From the NCBI RefSeq assembly GCF_029589055.1, contig NZ_JARQZP010000003.1, positions 992,001 through 1,056,000 of the forward strand: 64,000 nucleotides of DNA. The letters are read 5' to 3'. Both the position numbers and the translations under genes were made by a program. The notes under the pieces are model-generated. The model was not told where the DNA came from. It did not search any database and worked only from the letters and a program-made list of their open reading frames with translations. Source of the stretch: Vibrio hannami. GTDB taxonomy: Bacteria; Pseudomonadota; Gammaproteobacteria; Enterobacterales; Vibrionaceae. Of this stretch, positions 38,716 through 48,621 are shown one piece after another (positions within the stretch are counted from its first letter, which is position 1; each line of letters opens with the position of its first letter).

Positions 38716-38750
38716 GAGCCGTATGCAGTGAAAGTTGCACGTACGGTTCT
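38716..38750 (+). ncRNA. Group II intron domain V
   Basis: A 34-35 base hairpin beginning GAGCCGTATG with the catalytic AGC triad in its lower strand, a GAAA-type loop region and the returning strand GCACGTACGGTTCT containing the 2-base bulge. Confidence 0.88.
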
Positions 38751-38849
38751 TAGAGGGGCGGCACTTGGTAACAAGTGTCGTCTACTCGACAAAAACTATT
38801 CGAAGGCTAAAGGCTCTGACTTGTGATTACTAGGTGACTCTATCGGTCT

Positions 38850-39434
38850 TTAGAGCTGATGGAAGCGGACGATGATCTCTTTACCATCGCTGATAAACTC
38901 AGCGTAGCGATCTGGCTTCGAGTGTTCAAACTGATTTTTCGGCACCCATATAAGTGTACGTGGTTTAGTGATCGAACCTTTATTCATAAATTTCATCACT
39001 TCACGATCAACCTTATAAACGGGTTTGGTATCCAGCTCCTCTTTCACATTGATTGTAGTATCACCTATGGTTACCGTAGCAAGTACATAACCATCTTTTC
39101 GCAGGCTTAGTTGTAGCTCTGAGTAACTCAGCGGTGTAAATGGAGCATTTAACTCAACAGTCTTAACACGGCCATTTTCTACCCATACGAAGCTATCCAC
39201 CAGCGTGGTGTAATAGCGTACAGGCTCTGAGCAATACTCCACCCCTTCTTCCTCTCCACAATCAAACAGCCCCGGCATATGCTCCAGTGAGCTCACATCG
39301 AACTCACTGGTATCACCAAATAACATAGGTTCCAGCCATGGCAGCGATAAAGACGCCGATTGCGCAGTTACCTGACCAGAAATCAGAGTCAAAAACAAAA
39401 ATAATAACGGATTGATGTTCATGAGATTTTCCAA
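38850..39434 (-). CDS. Exported protein of unknown function
   Basis: A signal peptide ending near SGQVTAQS leads to a 170-residue domain with a cysteine pair (FDCGEEEGVEYC) and a beta-rich C-terminus. No family is recognised. ATG 39422 is an alternative start four codons in. It lies divergent from the amylase gene and immediately after the intron. Confidence 0.65.
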   Translation of the reverse strand: MENLMNINPLLFLFLTLISGQVTAQSASLSLPWLEPMLFGDTSEFDVSSLEHMPGLFDCGEEEGVEYCSEPVRYYTTLVDSFVWVENGRVKTVELNAPFTPLSYSELQLSLRKDGYVLATVTIGDTTINVKEELDTKPVYKVDREVMKFMNKGSITKPRTLIWVPKNQFEHSKPDRYAEFISDGKEIIVRFHQL

Positions 39435-39610
39435 ATTAGAAGCCCGGTTAATATAGCGCGATACGCAATGAGTGTCCTACGCCCCAAAAGGGATTAGATG
39501 CTTCAGTAAATTTGATCTGGTTAACGAAAAAGGGCGTAGAGCCACAGAATGATGTCGGAAAGACTTTCTTTATTTACTATCTGAATAAATAACTATAGGA
39601 AGGTTTATTC

Positions 39611-41293
39611 ATGAAACGCTCTGCCCTCTTTCTGGCGCTGGCATCAGTTTCCCCGGCGCTTATCGCAGCAAACTTAGCAGTATCTACCACAACTAACAGC
39701 CGTAACTTCCCGTTGTCTGAAAGTGAGCCTCTGGTGGTTTCTCTCACAAAAGATAACTACGTACTGAAGATCACCGAAGTTGATGGCAACTGTAGTGCCC
39801 CTGAAAATCAAAAAGTTCGCTTTAACAACCCGCTGTCACTCAACTGTGGCGCACCAACCGAGTTACCAATAAAGATTCGTTTTAGTGGCGACTATGCTTT
39901 TGTCTACGATGACAACGCAAAAATAATACTGGTAAAGCGTCAACCAAAAAAATCTGCAAAGAAAGAGTTCAAACGACCCCTTCCTAATGTCCAGTGCGAA
40001 AAGTATGACGGTGGTGAGATCACGATAACCCTTGATGGAACCTATCCAGATGGAGCCAAACTACGTGATGCCTATAGCGGTGCAATTGTAACGGTCACTG
40101 ATAATAAAGTGTCTTTAACGCCTTCACCACTAAGTGGTGGTGTTGCTTTATTGGAGCCCGTTGAAAGAGAGAAAACTTCTAGCGAATTAGACTGGAGAAA
40201 CGCCAATATTTATTTCGTCATGGTCGACCGCTTCTACAACGCAGATAAAAGCAACGACCAGAGCTACGGGCGTCAAAAAGATGGTAAAGACGAAGTTGGC
40301 ACTTTTCATGGTGGCGATCTGAAAGGGGTTATCGAAAAACTGGATTACATCCAAAGCCTTGGCACCGATGCAATCTGGCTGTCTCCGATTGTTGAACAGA
40401 TGCATGGCTTTGTTGGCGGCGGTGAGAAAGGCTCTTTCCCATTCTATGGATATCACGGTTACTGGACACGAGACTTCACTAAAATTGATGAAAACTTCGG
40501 TCAGGATGAAGATTTAAAAACACTGGTTGAGGAAGCGCATAAACGTGGCATTAAAGTCCTTCTGGATGCGGTGATTAACCACTCTGGATACTCTTCACTT
40601 GCTGATCTTCAGTTTGATAAAATTGATGTGGTTACACCACTGGATAGTTGGCCAAAACAGAGGGCCGAGTGGAAACCATCAGATGGTGAAAACTGGCACA
40701 GCTACCACAAACAAGTTAACTATAAGAGCCCTAACTGGATGCAGTGGTGGGGGCCTGACTGGGTACGTACTGGTTTGCCGGGCTATCCACAACCGGGCAG
40801 CAGCGACACAAAGCTTTCTCTTGCTGGCTTGCCGGACTTTTTGACAGAGTCAGACAAACACGTTACACCGCCAAAGTGGTTGTTAGATAACCCGGGGACA
40901 AGAGTAGAAGCAAAAGATAGCTATACCGTTAGCGACTATTTGATTGAATGGCAAACAGATTGGGTTAAGCGCTTTGGCATCGACGGATACCGCGTAGATA
41001 CGGTAAAACATGTGGAAGGTGAGGTATGGAAGCGTCTTAAGAAAGAAGCTTCTGAAAGCCTTGAACAATGGCGTAAAGAAAATAGTAAACAAGGTCAGCC
41101 TTTCTTTATGATGGGTGAAGTGTGGGGGCATACTGCTTACCGCAGTCCTTACTTCGACGATGGCTTCGACGCACTCATCAACTTCGATATGCAGAAAAAA
41201 TGGATCGTGGTGCAGCGTGTCTTACTGAAATGGATAGTACTTACGAAAGCTACGCAAAAACCATGTCGGAAGAAGCTGATTTTAACCCGGTGA
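39611..41293 (+). CDS. malS: Periplasmic alpha-amylase (MalS-like), N-terminal piece of a frameshifted gene
   Basis: A signal peptide (residues 1-20) precedes a beta-domain (to about 190) and a GH13 catalytic barrel with DAVINH (region I), GYRVDTVKH with nucleophile Asp (region II) and GEVW with the acid Glu (region III). The frame leaves the family after MQKK at 41195-41200, an A6 run; one more A restores the frame of the downstream piece, where region IV SSHD lies. The composite (39611-41661) would be about 683 residues, close to MalS. It would hydrolyse maltodextrins in the periplasm. Confidence 0.85.
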   Translation: MKRSALFLALASVSPALIAANLAVSTTTNSRNFPLSESEPLVVSLTKDNYVLKITEVDGNCSAPENQKVRFNNPLSLNCGAPTELPIKIRFSGDYAFVYDDNAKIILVKRQPKKSAKKEFKRPLPNVQCEKYDGGEITITLDGTYPDGAKLRDAYSGAIVTVTDNKVSLTPSPLSGGVALLEPVEREKTSSELDWRNANIYFVMVDRFYNADKSNDQSYGRQKDGKDEVGTFHGGDLKGVIEKLDYIQSLGTDAIWLSPIVEQMHGFVGGGEKGSFPFYGYHGYWTRDFTKIDENFGQDEDLKTLVEEAHKRGIKVLLDAVINHSGYSSLADLQFDKIDVVTPLDSWPKQRAEWKPSDGENWHSYHKQVNYKSPNWMQWWGPDWVRTGLPGYPQPGSSDTKLSLAGLPDFLTESDKHVTPPKWLLDNPGTRVEAKDSYTVSDYLIEWQTDWVKRFGIDGYRVDTVKHVEGEVWKRLKKEASESLEQWRKENSKQGQPFFMMGEVWGHTAYRSPYFDDGFDALINFDMQKKWIVVQRVLLKWIVLTKATQKPCRKKLILTR

Positions 41294-41661
41294 GCTACAT
41301 GTCTTCTCATGACACAGAACTGTTCTTCAGCCGATTCAAGTCGTTCGAAATGCAGCGCGGTGCAGCTAGTGCTCTACTACTAAGTCCAGGTGCAGTGCAG
41401 GTGTACTACGGCGATGAAGTTGGCCGAAACATTGGTCCTTATGCAGATGATTTCCATCAAGGGACTCGTTCCGATATGGTCTGGAATCTTGATGAGAAAC
41501 GACAGTCCCTTCTGGAACACTGGAAAAAACTAGGTCAGTTCCGCCAGTCACATGCCGCTATCGGTGCCGGTGAACATAAAGTCATTGAACAAGATGGCGC
41601 TTATGTATTCTCAAGAAGCCTTGGCGATGACAAAGTGATCGTTGTTTTCGCAGGGAAGTAA
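41122..41661 (+). pseudogene. C-terminal piece of the alpha-amylase
   Basis: Real coding begins at about 41201 (MDRGAACLTEMDSTYE) and includes the fourth GH13 region MSSHDTELFF with the transition-state aspartate, and the YYGDEVG turn. It continues the upstream frame when one A is added at 41195-41200. The reading before 41195 is only frame overlap. Confidence 0.85.
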
Positions 41662-41684
41662 ACATACTCAAACAGACAATTACA

Positions 41685-41733
41685 AAATCCCCACACTTAG
41701 TACGGTTTGGACTAAGCGTGGGGATTTTTTCAT
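41685..41733 (+). terminator. Terminator after the amylase gene
   Basis: AAATCCCCACACTTAGT (41685-41701) pairs with ACTAAGCGTGGGGATTT (41711-41727), followed by T6; a strong rho-independent terminator. Confidence 0.92.
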
Positions 41734-41867
41734 CAAAAGATATCTAATATCTACTATATTAATAATATTTTAACGATTGCCCTTCAATTTGGTATCAAAT
41801 CATTTAGACAGTCGATAAAAATATCGTTAGTATTCACGCCCAAGTTTCAAATCAAATGAAACTAACG

Positions 41868-41940
41868 TAACTTCGTATAATCCCAATGATATGGTTTGGG
41901 AGTTTCTACCAAGAGCCTTAAACTCTTGATTATGAAGTCT
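41868..41940 (+). promoter_or_regulatory. Adenine-sensing purine riboswitch upstream of add
   Basis: The P1 arms ACTTCGTATAATC (41870-41882) and GATTATGAAGT (41928-41938) enclose P2/J2-3/P3 with ATGATATGGTTTGGGAG and TTTCTACCAAGAGCC, the highly conserved purine aptamer core. The specifier pyrimidine before P1' is T (TTGATTATG), which selects adenine; guanine switches have C. The sequence differs little from the known Vibrio vulnificus add switch. No terminator follows; 80 bases lead to the start codon, consistent with translational control through the AAAGGTAG ribosome site. Confidence 0.95.
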
Positions 41941-42018
41941 GTAACTTTATTTTTGTCACTCACAACAAAATCAATGATCTTGTTGTCGTTGATCTTTGTT
42001 TAATAAAGGTAGAGACTC

Positions 42019-42354
42019 ATGAATTATTTTGACCTTCCTAAGATAGATCTACATTGCCACCTTGATGGTAGCGTTCGCCCTGAAACTATTATTGAACTGG
42101 CAAAACAACAAAATATTTCATTACCTACTGAAGATATCGAACAAGTTCGAGAGCTGATGATCGCTCCTGAAACTTGCCCTAACCTTGATGAATACTTAAA
42201 ACGTTTTGAGCTACCACTATCAGTAATGCAAAGCGCTGAGGCGATTGAGCGAATCTCTTTTGAGGTATTCGAAGATGCTGCGAAAGAAAACGTGAAGTAT
42301 CTTGAGGTTCGATTTGGCCCATTGCTCCACCAGCAAAGAGGCCTCTCTGGATGA
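42019..42354 (+). CDS. add: Adenosine deaminase, N-terminal piece of a frameshifted gene
   Basis: [11 protein letters not shown] gives the first two zinc histidines; the frame follows the family through [13 protein letters not shown] then diverges at 42331-42340. The remaining protein continues in another frame from AAAGAGGCC (KEASLDEII). Removing the C at 42334, or adding two As, restores it. The composite (42019-43015, about 330 residues) has the normal length. The enzyme converts adenosine to inosine; its placement under an adenine riboswitch matches other vibrios. Confidence 0.9.
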   Translation: MNYFDLPKIDLHCHLDGSVRPETIIELAKQQNISLPTEDIEQVRELMIAPETCPNLDEYLKRFELPLSVMQSAEAIERISFEVFEDAAKENVKYLEVRFGPLLHQQRGLSG

Positions 42355-43015
42355 GATCATAACGGCTGCTGTAAAAGGAATGCAAAAGGCGGAATCTCAA
42401 TACGATATCAAGGGTAATTATATTCTGTGTATTTTACGCCATATGCCAAAAGACCAAATAAAGAAGGTTGTGGATATTGGCGCAAAATATCTGGGTAAAG
42501 GCGTAACAGCCTTTGATTTAGCAGGTGGTGAACTACCCGGCTTTTGTGAAGAATTTATCCCCTACGCAAAATATGCTTCGGAAAAAGGATTCCACATCAC
42601 CATTCACGCTGGTGAACAAGGATCCGGTCAGAACGTTTATGATGCTATTAGCATGTTAGGAGCTGAGCGCGTTGGACATGGCATCCACATAAAAGGCCAT
42701 AAAGGTGCCTATGACTTGGTTAAAGCGCAAAACGTCGCGCTGGAAACTTGTCCAAGCAGTAACGTACAAACTAAAGCAGTTGATGACCTAAAGTCTCACC
42801 CTGCCAGTAAGTTCCTGCGAGATGGTGTAACTATCACCATCAATACGGACAACCGCACGGTGTCAAACACCACCATGACCGATGAAGTGCGTAAAGTGAT
42901 CGAAGAGTTTGAGTTAACGGAAGAAGAATACTTCGCGATCTATCAAATTAGCGCTGAATCGTCATTTGCATCCGATGAGGTAAAGCAGCTGTTGCTGGCT
43001 CACTTACCAAAGTAG
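42302..43015 (+). pseudogene. add: Adenosine deaminase, C-terminal piece
   Basis: Genuine coding starts near 42335 ([16 protein letters not shown]) and carries the catalytic residues: HAGEQGSG (zinc histidine and general-acid Glu), ERVGHGIH and [11 protein letters not shown] (aspartates). There is no sign of decay beyond the frame break. Confidence 0.9.
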
Positions 43016-43039
43016 GCAATGAAGCATAACCTCAACGCA

Positions 43040-43070
43040 AACAGGCTAGCAAAACGCTAGCCTGTTTTTA
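43040..43070. terminator. Terminator between add and the PilZ chemoreceptor gene
   Basis: ACAGGCTAGC (43041-43050) pairs perfectly with GCTAGCCTGT (43056-43065), then T4; it follows the add stop. Confidence 0.9.
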
Positions 43071-43095
43071 TTAGCATAAATTCAAGCGGTTAAAA

Positions 43096-45105
43096 CTAAT
43101 GGTACTTATAAGGTTGCTTGAAGAAAGTAAACAGCTCCCTCAGTTTATCCTTATCGGATGCTGACATTGACTCGAAACGAATACCGTACGTGAAGTGCTC
43201 ATTTGATGGATCGCTATGCACAATTTTTGCTCCCAATGACAGGGTTCTACCCGTTTTTGAAGCTATCTCTGTGGGCATATGCAGTTGAACAGTCAGTACT
43301 TTGTTGACTTCAAACTCTGAGCTGGAACGAATCTTTAAACCTTCCATGCTGATATCATGGGTTAAGCCATCCGCTGTCGTTGCGTTCTGGCTAAGATGAA
43401 CACGAATTTTGTTCTCAGCTCTTGGGGTTCTTCTCTGATCATGACCTTCCAGCCCAACAGACTCATTGAGTTCTGTAACAAAACCTCTGAGCTGTCCATC
43501 TAACTGTTCTGAAATGTTGTAGAGATCACCAGCAACCATAGATGTCGTTTTCGCTTTACCACTACTCTCAACTAACACTGAGAACAATTCCTTCAATTTA
43601 CTATCCAGATATTCTAAGTTTGTTGTCTGTTCATGGTTGTAACTTGAAATCACAGAAGCACTCTCGGTAGTCTTACTGATACCGTCAGACATTGAGGTGA
43701 AAGATTCCACAGTCTGGGCTGATTTTTCCTGTGATTGGTGTACTGCGCTTACCACACCTTGCATTGAACCAACAGATGTCTCCACCTTTTCCATTAATTG
43801 AGAAATCAAATCAGAAATCTCACCACTTGAGCTAGAAGTCCGGGCTGCTAGGTTACGCACTTCATCAGCAACAACGGCAAAGCCTCTACCCTGTTCGCCT
43901 GCACGAGCTGCTTCAATCGCAGCGTTCAACGCTAATAGATTGGTTTGATCTGCAATATTATGAATTGATTCGGTAATTTCGTTAATCTGTTCTGTAAAAC
44001 TACGCAGCTCTTCCATTTGCTGAGCTGTATGATTGACCGATTGGACAGCTGAATTAAGCTCCTCAATACTTTCATTGACAACCAAAATACCTTTCTCTGC
44101 CATATTCAAAGTAGTTTTTGAAACCTCAGTAGTGCTATCAATGTGTTCACTCACCACGTTCGATGTGTCGATCAAGGAATTGATTGCATCAAGAACCTGC
44201 GTTGAACTCTCCTGCTCTAACTTGCTGCTCGAAGATATTTCTGCAGAAACCGTAGATACTTGCTGAGCAGAATGTGCCATCTGGCGACTATTTTGCTGAA
44301 CAACATTTATTACGTCATGCAGAGACACCCGCATCTGTTCAACATTCCTGGTCAGGTCACCCATCTCATTATCGTGATGTTCATTTTCATCGTAATCCCT
44401 TAGATCACCACTACTGATTCTTTTAGTGGTTTTCACCGCTCTATTAATCGGATTGACAATGTTTTGAACAATAATAAAAGACAGTGCGATTGCCACAATT
44501 AAAGCGATGAATGCACCAATTACCTGGTTTCTTTCCATCACAAGGATCGCTTTTTCAGATGCTTGACTAAACATCACGACTGCCTTGTTCATCGTCGCCA
44601 AAACCTTAACGCTATGAGCACTTATTTCTTCTAACGCTTTTACGTCATAGCTATTGTTTGCGATTTGGGAGATCTTCTGATGTTGCTGACCCCAGAGTGC
44701 TTTAACCTGTTCCAGTTGGGTTGCGATTTCTGGCGCTGCCGGAGGTAGTTGTACGGGTTGTTTCATCCCTACATCTAAATAGGTCGTACCACCATAGGTC
44801 AGGGCCTGTAATGAAATATCAAATAGCTTTTTGCTATTCTCTATCGAAGATAGATTCGGTTTACTGTTGTGCTGCTGCGCAACATGAAGCGCTAACATAA
44901 ACTCTTTGGTTAACTTTTGGGTAAGCATCCTTTGCCTACCCGCAATATTGATCACGAGGCTATCGTCTTTCTGCTGGTTTAAGGAGACAACCGTATAGCT
45001 GACCAGCCCTGAAATCACGACAATAAATAGGAGGGTGAGAATCTGAAGCTTTCTTTTGACACTGAAATTAGCAAAGCTAAACAGCGAGCCTTTTTGCACT
45101 GACAT
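43096..45105 (-). CDS. PilJ-like methyl-accepting chemotaxis protein with C-terminal PilZ domain
   Basis: Domains in order: membrane helix (about 20-42), PilJ-type sensor ([17 protein letters not shown]), second helix (about 195-215), HAMP, receptor signalling domain with [19 protein letters not shown], and a PilZ domain at about 555-665 with RRTPRAENK (RxxxR) and DISMEGLKI (D-x-S-x-x-G), the c-di-GMP binding residues. It probably couples c-di-GMP level to chemotaxis signalling. Nitrate/nitrite or another small ligand is possible for the PilJ domain. Intact. Confidence 0.93.
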   Translation of the reverse strand: MSVQKGSLFSFANFSVKRKLQILTLLFIVVISGLVSYTVVSLNQQKDDSLVINIAGRQRMLTQKLTKEFMLALHVAQQHNSKPNLSSIENSKKLFDISLQALTYGGTTYLDVGMKQPVQLPPAAPEIATQLEQVKALWGQQHQKISQIANNSYDVKALEEISAHSVKVLATMNKAVVMFSQASEKAILVMERNQVIGAFIALIVAIALSFIIVQNIVNPINRAVKTTKRISSGDLRDYDENEHHDNEMGDLTRNVEQMRVSLHDVINVVQQNSRQMAHSAQQVSTVSAEISSSSKLEQESSTQVLDAINSLIDTSNVVSEHIDSTTEVSKTTLNMAEKGILVVNESIEELNSAVQSVNHTAQQMEELRSFTEQINEITESIHNIADQTNLLALNAAIEAARAGEQGRGFAVVADEVRNLAARTSSSSGEISDLISQLMEKVETSVGSMQGVVSAVHQSQEKSAQTVESFTSMSDGISKTTESASVISSYNHEQTTNLEYLDSKLKELFSVLVESSGKAKTTSMVAGDLYNISEQLDGQLRGFVTELNESVGLEGHDQRRTPRAENKIRVHLSQNATTADGLTHDISMEGLKIRSSSEFEVNKVLTVQLHMPTEIASKTGRTLSLGAKIVHSDPSNEHFTYGIRFESMSASDKDKLRELFTFFKQPYKYH

Positions 45106-45204
45106 TGAATATCCTTATACTTAGAGCGTATTTTATTCTTCTAAGTATTAAGCTAGACCGTAGTGCATACGGAATCAAGCGCTTAAGCGTTCATACCTCT
45201 CATT

Positions 45205-45734
45205 CTATCTATGTATTTTCTCACAAGATGAAGCGACGTAGCAGTCTCTACCTGACTCCTTAGCCCTATATAACGCTTTGTCAGCAAGCTTGATTAAATC
45301 AATTTGTCCTATAGCATCAACTGGATACACAGATCCTCCAATACTTACTGTTATGTAAGTACTCTTGTTGTCATAAACAAATTCATGTTTACGGACGGTA
45401 CTTAGCAGTCGCTTAGCTATCTTTAACGTCCTGTCGAAATTAGTTTCAGGGAGAATGACGACAAACTCTTCCCCCCATATCTGAAAAACTTATTCGTTTC
45501 TTTTAGTTCTACTTTTAAGAGTTTTGCAAATGTTTTAAGGACTTGATCACCAAACCAATGACCAAACTTATCATTAATAGCTTTAAAGTGGTCGATATCA
45601 ATAAAGAGAACCCCAAATTGCTGTGATTTCTCGGAAGAGTATTCAATTTCCGAATCTACAAACTGATAAAAAGGGCGCATATTGTACAACCCTGTTAAAG
45701 GATCCCTTACCGCGAGTTCCTCTAGTCGTTCCAT
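45205..45734 (-). pseudogene. GGDEF half of a REC-GGDEF regulator, with internal frameshift
   Basis: The first frame (45423-45734) shows RDPLTGLYNMRPF and FIDIDHFKAINDKFGH, then FFRYGGK. Adding one G to the G6 run (plus-strand Cs 45471-45476) makes it FFRYGGEEFVVILPETNFDR, continuing to VSIGGSVYP, LADKALYRAKESGRD and a stop at 45205. So the active-site GGEEF is intact once corrected. The RxxD inhibitory site before it is absent (KETN). It joins to the receiver piece at 45722-46126 after one A is added in a second A6 run, giving QKNLELMERLEELAVRDPL. Confidence 0.85.
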
Positions 45735-46126
45735 AAGCTCCAGGTTTTTTGCTTTAGATGTCGCTTCTCTAATGCTTTTTCGACAGAGTTCAGTAATATA
45801 TCCAGATCTTCAATTGGCTTGAGTAAATAGTCATATGCACCAGCTCTGAGGCAATCGATAGCGGTGTGTTCATCACTCTGTCCTGTTAGTACAATTACAT
45901 CCACATCAAGATTAGAGTTATTTATGTCCCTGAGTAACTCAATACCGTTTTTATTTGGCATTCTAATATCGGTAACGACCACATCTATATCTTCAGACAA
46001 GATTATCTTGTATCCAGCATCCCCATCTTCTGCTTGGAATACGTTATATCCCTCATCCTGAAGTAACTCCAACAATATCGCTCGAATCTCGGGCTCATCA
46101 TCTACAACTAATACCGTATCTGTCAC
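45722..46126 (-). CDS. Receiver domain of a diguanylate cyclase response regulator (frameshifted)
   Basis: A full receiver is present: VVDDEPEIR, phospho-acceptor in VVVTDIRMPNKNG, VLTGQ and YLLKPIED. The final residues TWSLWND are an artefact of one missing A in an A6 run near 45750. The restored protein (45205-46126) is a REC-GGDEF diguanylate cyclase of about 305 residues. Its start lies 9 bases after the stop of the adjacent kinase, so the two form a two-component system that makes c-di-GMP on signal. Confidence 0.88.
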   Translation of the reverse strand: MTDTVLVVDDEPEIRAILLELLQDEGYNVFQAEDGDAGYKIILSEDIDVVVTDIRMPNKNGIELLRDINNSNLDVDVIVLTGQSDEHTAIDCLRAGAYDYLLKPIEDLDILLNSVEKALEKRHLKQKTWSLWND

Positions 46127-46135
46127 ATCAATCCC

Positions 46136-47659
46136 CTAGTTTTGCGTAAGCTCTGCGTCATCTAACACAGGCAAAGTAATTCTCATCGTTGTTCCATCTT
46201 TACTAGTCTTCGCGACGTCAATTGAACCTTTGTGATCTTTGATTATTCCGTATGAAATTGACAACCCAAGCCCAGTGCCTTTGCCTTCATCTTTCGTTGT
46301 AAAGAATGGATCGTATATCTTCGTTTTAATTTCGTCATCAATTCCATTCCCACTATCTACAATTAAAACCTCTATAAACTTGTCATCACTATCAGACCGT
46401 TTGGCTATTATTAATATGTCTTTGTTTTGCGCATCTGAGTCTGAAATAGCGTCGCGGGCATTTCCTAGTAGATTAAGCATAACCTGCTCTAGCTGATAAG
46501 GCACTCCAGATACAAACAATCTATCTTCAGCTAACTCGACTTCTGTATTTATACCCTTGAGCTTTAGCTGCTCACCCACCATAAAGAAACAATCATTAAT
46601 AACTTTTTTGACGTCTACTTCCTGAAACTCTTTGGAAGTTTGTCTAGAAAAGGTTCTAAGGTGATCAATGATACTCATCATACGTTTCGAGTTTGAAAGT
46701 ACTGATGATACAAAGCCTTCTAAGTGGCTATCATCAACCAATCCTTTCACTCGTTTTCTCTCAAGCAATTGGCTTCCGTTACGGATTATCATTAGTGGCT
46801 GATTTAACTCATGCGCAATACCTGCGGTTAATTCCCCTATCGACGCTAACTTACTCGCTTGTATGAGTTGCTCCTGTGTAAGTTTAAGCTCTGTGTTCGA
46901 GTGTTCTAACTCCTTCTGAACTTGTTTTAATTGGCTAATATCAGTAGCAACAAATATCACCCCTTCTGAACTATCGGCGCTGTTCAATAATCGAGAACTA
47001 GAGAGCTGAACAGGAACTCGTTCTCCCTCTTTTGTTACCAAGAAACCATCGGTTCTTTTGGTTGCAATGTCACTATGCCCCAATTGTTCTGAAGTATCTT
47101 CAACAGTTATCAGTTCCGTTATTTGTTTTCCAAGTAGCTCCTCTTTCGAATATTTCAAGGTTGCCAGCGCATTATCATTAACAACCTCGATCTTTCCTGA
47201 TGCCGAGACCACTATCAAGCTTTCATTCATATTTGCTAATAGACTATCAAGGTAATCTTTAGATACGGTTGTTTTACGCAGAGTGCTTGTCATTTCATTG
47301 AAGGCTGCACTTAGGGTGCCTATTTCGTCATTACCTCGAACTTTTGATTCATGATTCAAATTTCCTGTTGTCACCTTCTTTACAGATTCTAGAAGGTCAC
47401 CAATCCTGGATACAACGGAGTTACCGACCTTAAGAGATATAAGTAAAACTAATACAAAGCTAGCCGTCCCCAATATTGATACAAAAACGATAAATTGGAG
47501 TACTGTATCACTTGCTTTAGACAGCGAATAATTCACCTCCATTGTTTGGTGCACTACCGATTCATCTACCGTTTCCAAAATTTCTTCTTCATAATCTTCT
47601 ACCGATTCGAGCAGATCCCTTATTTGGTTATCTATTTCTATTAACCTGTCACTTGTCAC
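46136..47659 (-). CDS. Sensor histidine kinase, catalytic part (HAMP-PAS-HisKA-HATPase)
   Basis: This frame contains a membrane helix (about 50-75), HAMP (about 75-130), PAS (135-250, SLIVVSASGKIEVVND), phospho-histidine box AGIAHELNQPLMIIRNGSQ and ATPase motifs NLLGNARDA, IVDSGNGI and GTGLGLSISYGIIKDHKG. It lacks its N-terminal sensor, which lies in another frame at 47649-48356. The break is a 7-bp tandem duplication (47647-47660); with one unit removed the join reads LLTSDRLIEID. The whole kinase would span 46136-48356. Confidence 0.92.
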   Translation of the reverse strand: MTSDRLIEIDNQIRDLLESVEDYEEEILETVDESVVHQTMEVNYSLSKASDTVLQFIVFVSILGTASFVLVLLISLKVGNSVVSRIGDLLESVKKVTTGNLNHESKVRGNDEIGTLSAAFNEMTSTLRKTTVSKDYLDSLLANMNESLIVVSASGKIEVVNDNALATLKYSKEELLGKQITELITVEDTSEQLGHSDIATKRTDGFLVTKEGERVPVQLSSSRLLNSADSSEGVIFVATDISQLKQVQKELEHSNTELKLTQEQLIQASKLASIGELTAGIAHELNQPLMIIRNGSQLLERKRVKGLVDDSHLEGFVSSVLSNSKRMMSIIDHLRTFSRQTSKEFQEVDVKKVINDCFFMVGEQLKLKGINTEVELAEDRLFVSGVPYQLEQVMLNLLGNARDAISDSDAQNKDILIIAKRSDSDDKFIEVLIVDSGNGIDDEIKTKIYDPFFTTKDEGKGTGLGLSISYGIIKDHKGSIDVAKTSKDGTTMRITLPVLDDAELTQN

Positions 47660-47660
47660 T
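47647..47660. repeat. 7-bp tandem duplication TGTCACT x2 at the kinase frame break
   Basis: TGTCACT occurs at 47647-47653 and 47654-47660, followed by TGTCA. Removing one unit rejoins the two kinase frames exactly; this looks like replication slippage and not a homopolymer read error. Confidence 0.9.
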
Positions 47661-48356
47661 TGTCAGCAGTATTTTATCAGCAATGATTACTAGAGCATTT
47701 ATTCCTATGTGATTACTCAGATCTCTTATAGAATTTTTAAATAATTCTCGTTCTAAATTAGATTCTTCTTCTTCTTCTCCTTCCAGTATCGTCAATAAAG
47801 AGGAATAGGTTTGAACATAAAAGATTTTTAAATTAGTTATTAAATCATCAATACGATTTTTGGAAATAACGTCACTCGGTTCTATTGATAGACTATTTTT
47901 TAAATAAGAAAGCTCATCGAACATTTCACTAAATTCATCTACTAATTTCTCTTCTTCTGCTGCTAAGGAGAATATTTCATTCGCAAAGGTTTCAAATGCC
48001 TTTTTATGGTTGCTCATCGCTTGTTTTAACTCAAGCTCTGCCGTATCAGAATCATGAATCACCCACCGCTCCAACCAGACATCAAAAAGCTCAAGCGATT
48101 CCGCAAACTCTTCCATTTCATCGACATCACCGGTTGCCACAAAGCCCTGAATTTCAGCAAACAATCGCTTGGATATAGACTTAAGCTCCAGTATTGCTAC
48201 AATGTCAGGCACCGTATCATGTGCAACATCATTAAAAAGCTTTTGAGATTTACTAAAGCCAGATATCGCAGCGATCATCAACAAAGAAAAACAGATTAAA
48301 TAGAGCAATAAATTGGTTCTTAGCTTTTTCGTCAAGGACCAGTTCTTAATATTCAT
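47649..48356 (-). CDS. Sensor part of the histidine kinase (N-terminal piece)
   Basis: A cytoplasmic start (MNIKNWSLTKKLRTN) leads into a membrane helix (about 14-35) and a long helical periplasmic domain of about 200 residues, as in four-helix-bundle sensors. The frame ends shortly after ILLTSDK. The continuation with the second membrane helix lies in the catalytic piece. The signal is unknown. Confidence 0.85.
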   Translation of the reverse strand: MNIKNWSLTKKLRTNLLLYLICFSLLMIAAISGFSKSQKLFNDVAHDTVPDIVAILELKSISKRLFAEIQGFVATGDVDEMEEFAESLELFDVWLERWVIHDSDTAELELKQAMSNHKKAFETFANEIFSLAAEEEKLVDEFSEMFDELSYLKNSLSIEPSDVISKNRIDDLITNLKIFYVQTYSSLLTILEGEEEEESNLERELFKNSIRDLSNHIGINALVIIADKILLTSDK

Positions 48357-48621
48357 CCCACAAAACCTTTACCGAACAATGATTTTATTATACTAAATTA
48401 TGATATTAGTATTATTTTAACCTATAAAAGTAATATGTTTTTTTTAATACTTTGAACAAATTCTAAAAATCTCGTAAAACTTGCTGATATCTCGCCGACA
48501 GATAATTCTCGAGCCCCTTGTGAAATTTTGAGCTTTACGGGAATGTTTTTTCTGTTTTAAAAATCAGTCATTAACGGCACAATGATACTCCTACACTCTT
48601 CTATCTACATGTAAAGAACTC

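Larger units (their letters stand above)
36626..38790 (+). mobile_element. Group II intron with maturase ORF
   Basis: The 5' end GTGCG (36626) fits the GUGYG consensus. About 580 bases of structured RNA (domains I-III) precede the reverse-transcriptase gene in domain IV. Domain V follows at 38716-38750 and a domain VI-like hairpin (GCACTTGG-type arms near 38758-38781) leads to the 3' end CTACTCGAC at 38790. Boundaries are supported by the exon junction rebuilding a repeated TGTCCAAAA motif. The element is about 2.2 kb and apparently intact. Confidence 0.88.
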
